Source of the DNA: Xanthomonas sp. DAR 34887
Lineage (GTDB): Bacteria; Pseudomonadota; Gammaproteobacteria; Xanthomonadales; Xanthomonadaceae
NCBI RefSeq assembly: GCF_041245805.1
Contig: NZ_CP162490.1
Coordinates: forward strand, 3,759,001-3,823,000
Direction: 5' to 3'
DNA length: 64,000 nt
The notes under the pieces were generated by a model that was not told the DNA's origin, did no database searches, and saw only the letters and a list, made by a program, of their open reading frames with translations. The translations under genes and the position numbers were made by a program. Positions 59,923 to 64,000 of the stretch are shown piece by piece; positions within the stretch are counted from its first letter, which is position 1, and the number at the start of each line of letters is the position of its first letter.

Positions 59923-60726
59923 CTATTTTGCCCGTTGCGGCGCCGCCGGCGCATCCGCGCGGTGCAATTGCACCGCCTGCGCCAGGAACGGCGCGCACAG
60001 CGCCTGGGCCGCAGCGTGCTCCACCACCAGATGGTCGATCGCCGCCACCGCGGCCACCAGATGCGGCGCGTGCGCGCCGAGCTTGTCCACGGTGACCACC
60101 ACCGCGGTCTCGCCGCTGGCCTCGATCATCGCGCGCTTGAACAGCGCCTCCTCGCCGTCCACGCCCCACAGCCCGCGCTCGGCATCGACCGCGCAAGCGC
60201 CGGGAAAGCACAGGTCGGCGCGGACCTGGCGCAGTTGCTGCAACGCCTGCGCGCCGACCGCCGCGCCGATCCGCGGATCGATCCGGCCGCCGATCAACAG
60301 GATCTCGATGCCCTCGCGCGGCATCAGCAGTTGCGCGATATCCGGCGCATTGGTGATCACGGTCAGCCCCTGCCGCTGCGGCAGCGCGGCGGCGATGGCG
60401 CTGTTGGTGGAACCGGCGTCGATCAGCAACACCTGCCCCGGACGCACCAGCGCGACGGCCGCCTGCGCCAGCGCGCGCTTGCGCTCGGCATGCTCCTCGT
60501 GCCGCTGCGGCAGCGGCGCGAAGCCCGGCGTGGGCGGCAGCGCGCCGCCGTAGACGCGGCGGCACAGGCCCTGCGCGGCCAGATCGCGCAGGTCGCGGCG
60601 GATCGAATCCTCCGACACCGCGAACGCCGCAGCCAGCTCGGTGGCCACGACCCGGCCCTGCTCGCGCAGGCGTTGCAGGATCGCCTGCTGGCGTTCCTGC
60701 GGCAGCGCGTCGGCGGCGGCCGTCAT
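59923..60726 (-). CDS. DeoR/GlpR family transcriptional regulator
   Basis: A 267-residue protein. The N-terminal winged HTH is RQQAILQRLREQGRVVATELAAAFAVSEDSIRRDLRDLAAQGLCRRVYGGA, the DeoR signature. The C-terminal sugar-phosphate-binding domain shows LIDAGSTNSAIA, NAPDIAQLLM and LIGGRIDPRIGAAVG, like isomerase-fold effector domains. Its start overlaps the stop of the HAD gene by 4 bases, and it is the last gene of an MFS-HAD-DeoR operon whose upstream region carries four 10-bp direct repeats. Confidence 0.93.
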   Translation of the reverse strand: MTAAADALPQERQQAILQRLREQGRVVATELAAAFAVSEDSIRRDLRDLAAQGLCRRVYGGALPPTPGFAPLPQRHEEHAERKRALAQAAVALVRPGQVLLIDAGSTNSAIAAALPQRQGLTVITNAPDIAQLLMPREGIEILLIGGRIDPRIGAAVGAQALQQLRQVRADLCFPGACAVDAERGLWGVDGEEALFKRAMIEASGETAVVVTVDKLGAHAPHLVAAVAAIDHLVVEHAAAQALCAPFLAQAVQLHRADAPAAPQRAK

Positions 60727-61370
60727 GCGCCCGCTCCGGCGCTGCGCAGCGGCAGGCCCAGCGCGCGCAGCTCGGCGCGCAGCGTGGCCGCATCACGAAA
60801 CTGCAATGCGTGCAACCCCTGCGCGGTGGCGGCGTGCACGTTGCGCGGCGCGTCGTCGACGAACACCGCGCGCGCCGGATCGATGCCGTAGCGCGACAGC
60901 AGCAGCGCGAAGATCGCCGGATCCGGCTTCACCAGGCGTTCCTGCCCGGACACCAGGATCCCGGCGAAACGCTGCAGGAACGCATAGCGCCGCAGCGCGA
61001 CCGGGAACGTCTCCTGCGACCAGTTGGTCAGCGCGTACAGGCGCACGCCCTGCGCGTGCAGCTCTTCCAGGATCTGCACGCTGGCGTCGAGCGGGCCGCC
61101 GAGCGTCTCTTCCCAGCGCAGGTGATAGGCGGCGATGCGTTCGGCCTGCGCCGGATGCAGCGCGCTCAATTCGGCGACCGCGTTGCGCCATGGCCGGCCG
61201 GCGTCCTGGCGCTCGTTCCACTGCGGCGAGCACACCTCGGCGAGGAAGCGCTCCATCTCGGTTTCGTCGTCGAACAGTTGCCGATACAGATAGCGCGGGT
61301 TCCAGTCGATCAGCACGCCGCCGAGGTCGAAGATCACGGTGTCCGGTACGTGCGCGGGAGTGGATGGCAT
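60723..61370 (-). CDS. HAD-like phosphatase (haloacid dehalogenase superfamily)
   Basis: A 215-residue HAD hydrolase. Motif I is VIFDLGGVLIDWNP (nucleophile Asp), motif II LYALTNWS, motif III RLVKPDPAIF and motif IV VFVDDAPRNV. The cap domain lies between motifs I and II, as in the YihX/epoxide-hydrolase-N group of sugar phosphatases. It starts 18 bases after the MFS gene and overlaps the DeoR gene, so the three form one operon; a role in dephosphorylating a transported sugar phosphate is plausible. Confidence 0.93.
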   Translation of the reverse strand: MPSTPAHVPDTVIFDLGGVLIDWNPRYLYRQLFDDETEMERFLAEVCSPQWNERQDAGRPWRNAVAELSALHPAQAERIAAYHLRWEETLGGPLDASVQILEELHAQGVRLYALTNWSQETFPVALRRYAFLQRFAGILVSGQERLVKPDPAIFALLLSRYGIDPARAVFVDDAPRNVHAATAQGLHALQFRDAATLRAELRALGLPLRSAGAGA

Positions 61371-61388
61371 GGTGTGGGTTCCTTCGGA

Positions 61389-62573
61389 TCAGTGCCGCAG
61401 CAGCCGCGACCCCATCGCCACCAGCAGCAACAGCCCGGCCACCGCCAGCAACGCGGTGGGCAGGCTGCTGGCGTGGGCGAGGAAGCCGATCAGCGCCGGG
61501 CCGGCGAGCAGGCCGGTATAGCCGAGCGTGGTCAACGCGGCGATCGCCACCGCCGGCGAGGTGCCGGGCAGGCGCCCGGCCGCACCGAACAGGATCGGCA
61601 CCAGGTTCGACACGCCCAGGCCGACCAAGGCGTATCCCAACAGGCCGCTGGCGACACCCGGCAGTTGCGTGGCCAGCAGCAGGCCGCCGGCAGCCAGCGA
61701 GGCGCCGGCCGCCAGCATTGCCGGCTGGCCGATGCGCGCGACCACCCGGTCGCCGCCGAAACGGCCGGCCGCCATCGCCACCGAGAACAGCGCATAGCCG
61801 ACGCCCGCGTAACGCGTCTCCACGCCATGGAACTCGCGCAGCAGCACCGCGCTCCAGTCGAGCATCGCGCCTTCGGCGAGCAGGCAGATGAAACACAGCG
61901 CCGCCAGCACCAGTACCACGCCGCGCGGCAGGCGCAGCGGGGTGCGCTGTGCCGGATCGCCGGCGACGACGCGCAGCAGGCCGGAACGCTGCCATAGCAG
62001 CAACGCCAGCAACAGCGCCGATACCGCGAGCGCGGCGGCCAACAGCGGGACGCCGACCGCGAGCAGCGCGCTCATCGCTGCCGCGCCGCTCAGCCCGCCG
62101 ACGCTGAACACGCCGTGGAAACTGGACATCACCGGACGCCCGGCACGTTTTTCGGTTTCCACGCCGTGCGCGTTCATCGCCACATCCAGCGCGCCGAGCG
62201 CGGCGCCGAAGTACAGCAGCGCGGCGACCACGCTCGGCAGGGTCGGCGCCAGCGCGACCAGCGGCAGGCCCAGGCACAGCGCCAGCCCGGACCCGACCAT
62301 GACCGCGCGGCTGCCGACCCGGTGGCTGAGCACGCCGGCCAGCGGCATCGCCAGGATCGAGCCGCCGCCGAAGGCGAGCAGCACCAGGCCCAGGGCGGCA
62401 TCGTCCAGCGCGAAGCGCGCTTTCACGTACGGCACCATCGGCGCCCACGCCGCCATCGCGATCCCGGACAGCAGGAACACCCAGCGGGTGGCGTGGATTG
62501 CAGGCCTGGCGGCGGCATCGGGGAAGACGGGGGTAACGCCAGCCGCTGTGGCGAAGGGTGGATCGGTAGGCAT
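61389..62573 (-). CDS. MFS transporter, probable sugar or metabolite carrier
   Basis: A 394-residue MFS protein with ~12 hydrophobic segments. The first is HATRWVFLLSGIAMAAWAPMVPYVKARF, and the loop motif is LAGVLSHRVGSRAVMVGSG. The block FFGAA-like YFGAALGALDVAMNAHGVETEK is characteristic of the YbjJ/FucP-like fringe of MFS carriers. The start MPTDPPF is chosen; the operator-like repeats lie just upstream. First gene of the MFS-HAD-DeoR operon. Confidence 0.88.
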   Translation of the reverse strand: MPTDPPFATAAGVTPVFPDAAARPAIHATRWVFLLSGIAMAAWAPMVPYVKARFALDDAALGLVLLAFGGGSILAMPLAGVLSHRVGSRAVMVGSGLALCLGLPLVALAPTLPSVVAALLYFGAALGALDVAMNAHGVETEKRAGRPVMSSFHGVFSVGGLSGAAAMSALLAVGVPLLAAALAVSALLLALLLWQRSGLLRVVAGDPAQRTPLRLPRGVVLVLAALCFICLLAEGAMLDWSAVLLREFHGVETRYAGVGYALFSVAMAAGRFGGDRVVARIGQPAMLAAGASLAAGGLLLATQLPGVASGLLGYALVGLGVSNLVPILFGAAGRLPGTSPAVAIAALTTLGYTGLLAGPALIGFLAHASSLPTALLAVAGLLLLVAMGSRLLRH

Positions 62574-62588
62574 GCGGAAACTGTATCG

Positions 62589-62628
62589 AAACACGCATAA
62601 ACGTGCAACAAGGCGCAATATGACGCAT
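62589..62628 (-). promoter_or_regulatory. Four 10-bp direct repeats, candidate DeoR-family operator
   Basis: Read on the minus strand the text is ATGCGTCATA, TTGCGCCTTG, TTGCACGTTT, ATGCGTGTTT in direct succession, so the core WTGCRY recurs exactly every 10 bases. It ends 15 bases before the MFS start codon. DeoR-family regulators of the GlpR/AgaR kind bind such direct repeats in phase with the helix. Confidence 0.7.
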
Positions 62629-62726
62629 GAAAAGACGATCCCGGCCGCCCGTGGCGAACTAGGGCACCTCCAATAACTTCAGGTCGGAGGCTGCACGCTG
62701 GGCGTGTCGATGGCGTGGCGTTGTCC

Positions 62727-62803
62727 TGTCGCCGCTGAAGCCGCTCCTACAGGGGCACGGCGCGCACGCTGTAGGAGCGGCTTCAGCCGCGACAGGAGAA
62801 CGG
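62727..62803. repeat. Inverted intergenic repeat
   Basis: A ctgtcgccgctgaagccgctcctacagg arm and its complement, ctgtaggagcggcttcagccgcgacagg, are separated by ggcacggcgcgcac. It lies between the MFS operon promoter and the 3' end of the sensor kinase gene. The first arm has one mismatch. Confidence 0.85.
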
Positions 62804-62976
62804 AGTGGCCTTCAACGGCAAGGCGTCGAGCCGAAACAAGAAAACCGGCGACGCACGCGCGCTCAAAGAATCAGGAGGCTGGCGCACGGCGCCTGCATGG
62901 CGCCGCCCTGCCCCACCCTGCAGGTGCGGCGACATCGCCGCTTGCGCGACTGGATGACAGTGCCGCGCAGCCGGCG

Positions 62977-64000
62977 TCACTCCCCACGGCCGTCCGCCGC
63001 CAGCGGCAGGCGCAGCGTGGCCACGCTGCCGGGCGCATCCGCGCGCGCCTCCAGGCTCAGGCTGCCGCCTTGCGCCTCCAGGATCTGCCGCGACAGCACC
63101 AGGCCGATGCCCGAGCCGCCGGGTTTGGTGGTGAAGAACGGCACGAACAGGTTGTCGCTGGGCGGCAGCCCGGCGCCGCCGTCCACCACTTCGATCGACG
63201 CAGTGCCGCCGTAGCCGCGCGCGCGCAGCGTCACCGGCGCGCTGCCGCCGGACTCCAGGCCGTTGCGCAGCAGGTTGATCAGGACCTGCTCGAGTTGGTC
63301 GGCATCGGCGCGCAAGCGCAGCTGCGGCGCGATCTCGACCCGCACCCGCGCATCGCCGAGCAGCCGCTGCACCCGCGCGCACAGCGGTGCCAGTTCCACG
63401 GTGGCCGGCACCGGCGCCGGCAACCTGGCCAGACGCGCGTAGCCGCCGAGGAAGCGCTGCAACGCGGCGCTGCGCTGTTCGATCACGCCCAGGCCATTGC
63501 GCAGGTCGGCGTGCAGTTCGGCGTCGAGCGCGTGCGGCGCGGCCGCCAGCAAGCGCCCGAGCGTATCGGCGATCGAACCGATCGGCGCCAGCGAGTTGTT
63601 GATCTCGTGGCCAAGCACGCGCAACAGGCGACGGAACGCCTGCGCTTCCTCTTCGCGCAACGCGCGCTCCATCGGCTGCACCAGCAGCAGCCGCCCGGCC
63701 TGGCTGCGGCTGCGCAAGGCGGCGTGGCCGATCTGCCAGCGCCCGTGCTGGCCGGCGAAGGCATGCGCGTGGATGCTGCCGGAGGGCAACGCGAACAGGC
63801 CGGCCAGGCCCAGCGCCTGCGCCGACTGCCCGACCAGGTGCTCAGCGGCGGCGCCGAGCAGGCGCTCGCCGGCCGGGTTGACCAGGCGCAGGCGCTGGTC
63901 CTGTTCGAACGCGAACACCGCCCCGTCCAGCGCCGCCAGGGTCTTGCTCAGCAACTGCAGGCTCTCGTGCGAATCGCGCTGCTCATCCTGCAGCCGCTGC
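62977..64000 (-). CDS. Sensor histidine kinase (NtrY-like), 5' part outside the window
   Basis: The frame is open to base 64000, so the start is upstream; about 340 residues are seen. A PAS-like region (TLAALDGAVFAFEQDQRLRLVNPAGERLLGA) precedes the HisKA-like phosphoacceptor helix RLLRVLGHEINNSLAPI (H of GHE-INN). The ATPase domain shows LEQVLINLLRNGLE (N box), EVVDGGAGLP (G1), FVPFFTTKPGGSGIGLVLS (F and G2) and a C-terminal Glu. This pattern matches NtrY-type kinases that sit next to NtrX-like regulators; the partner is outside the window. Confidence 0.9.
   Translation of the reverse strand, partial: QRLQDEQRDSHESLQLLSKTLAALDGAVFAFEQDQRLRLVNPAGERLLGAAAEHLVGQSAQALGLAGLFALPSGSIHAHAFAGQHGRWQIGHAALRSRSQAGRLLLVQPMERALREEEAQAFRRLLRVLGHEINNSLAPIGSIADTLGRLLAAAPHALDAELHADLRNGLGVIEQRSAALQRFLGGYARLARLPAPVPATVELAPLCARVQRLLGDARVRVEIAPQLRLRADADQLEQVLINLLRNGLESGGSAPVTLRARGYGGTASIEVVDGGAGLPPSDNLFVPFFTTKPGGSGIGLVLSRQILEAQGGSLSLEARADAPGSVATLRLPLAADGRGE

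Noticed and set aside
57587..60796. A 1069-residue minus-strand frame covering pbpC and the DeoR gene
   Set aside because: It runs in another frame across two well-supported genes and is low-complexity Arg/Ala/Gly text.
1..64000. tRNA, rRNA, integrase, transposase or prophage genes
   Set aside because: None could be recognised on either strand, so the accessory region cannot be tied to an integration site from this window.

Overview
The window looks like a chromosomal stretch from a Xanthomonas-type gammaproteobacterium. Reasons: very GC-rich coding DNA; dozens of short dyads built on the words taggagcggcttcagccgcga and gggagcgacttcagtcgcga; ~140-bp arrays of cccctctcccctcgggagag; a XAC0095-like small protein; and an effector with the XVIPCD C-terminal signal used by Xanthomonadales killing type IV secretion systems. 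No rRNA, tRNA, insertion sequence, prophage or CRISPR array was recognised. All functions are read from protein motifs and context only.

Layout. 1-4939: a uronate/alginate-type catabolic block (end of a PL17/heparinase-like lyase, an overlapping MFS transporter, an SDR reductase), then a secreted GDSL esterase. 5000-9550: a small hypothetical protein, a MazG-like pyrophosphohydrolase, a lysine/alanine-rich histone-H1-like protein, a DUF763 protein and a TetR regulator divergent from a zinc alcohol dehydrogenase. 10800-16400: an ARM/HEAT-like protein, a TetR gene relic, DUF4291 and SUKH-like proteins and an exported GH3 glycosidase. 16850-25330: a class 2 UvrA, a cNMP-domain/thioredoxin-reductase-like fusion translationally coupled to a UBP zinc finger, DUF1993, an HD hydrolase of the SpoT/MESH1 type and an AlkB dioxygenase, separated by repeat arrays. 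25660-28880: an SDR and a GH15 enzyme, then a small unknown protein.

29100-42250 is the accessory region: small secreted and membrane proteins, a XAC0095-like protein, and a visibly AT-richer block holding two adjacent genes, a DUF2075 helicase-like protein with a PD-(D/E)XK-like signature and a 1522-residue nuclease-STAND NTPase of the Avs (antiviral STAND) type. These are followed by an orphan antitoxin-like gene and a type IV secretion effector/immunity lipoprotein pair (X-Tfe/X-Tfi). This is the best candidate for an interesting, possibly undescribed system.

42254-64000 returns to core genes: M1 aminopeptidase, DUF1444-like protein, an HTH/nucleotidyltransferase pair with a perfect 22-bp operator, purA with its terminator, DUF2065, hflK-hflC, a YhdH-type oxidoreductase, a PilH-like response regulator, a CbpA-like DnaJ and Hsp20 pair, peroxiredoxin, a ferritin-like protein, pbpC with a 378-bp tandem duplication at its 3' end, an MFS/HAD/DeoR operon with a four-fold 10-bp repeated operator, and the 3' part of a sensor kinase gene.
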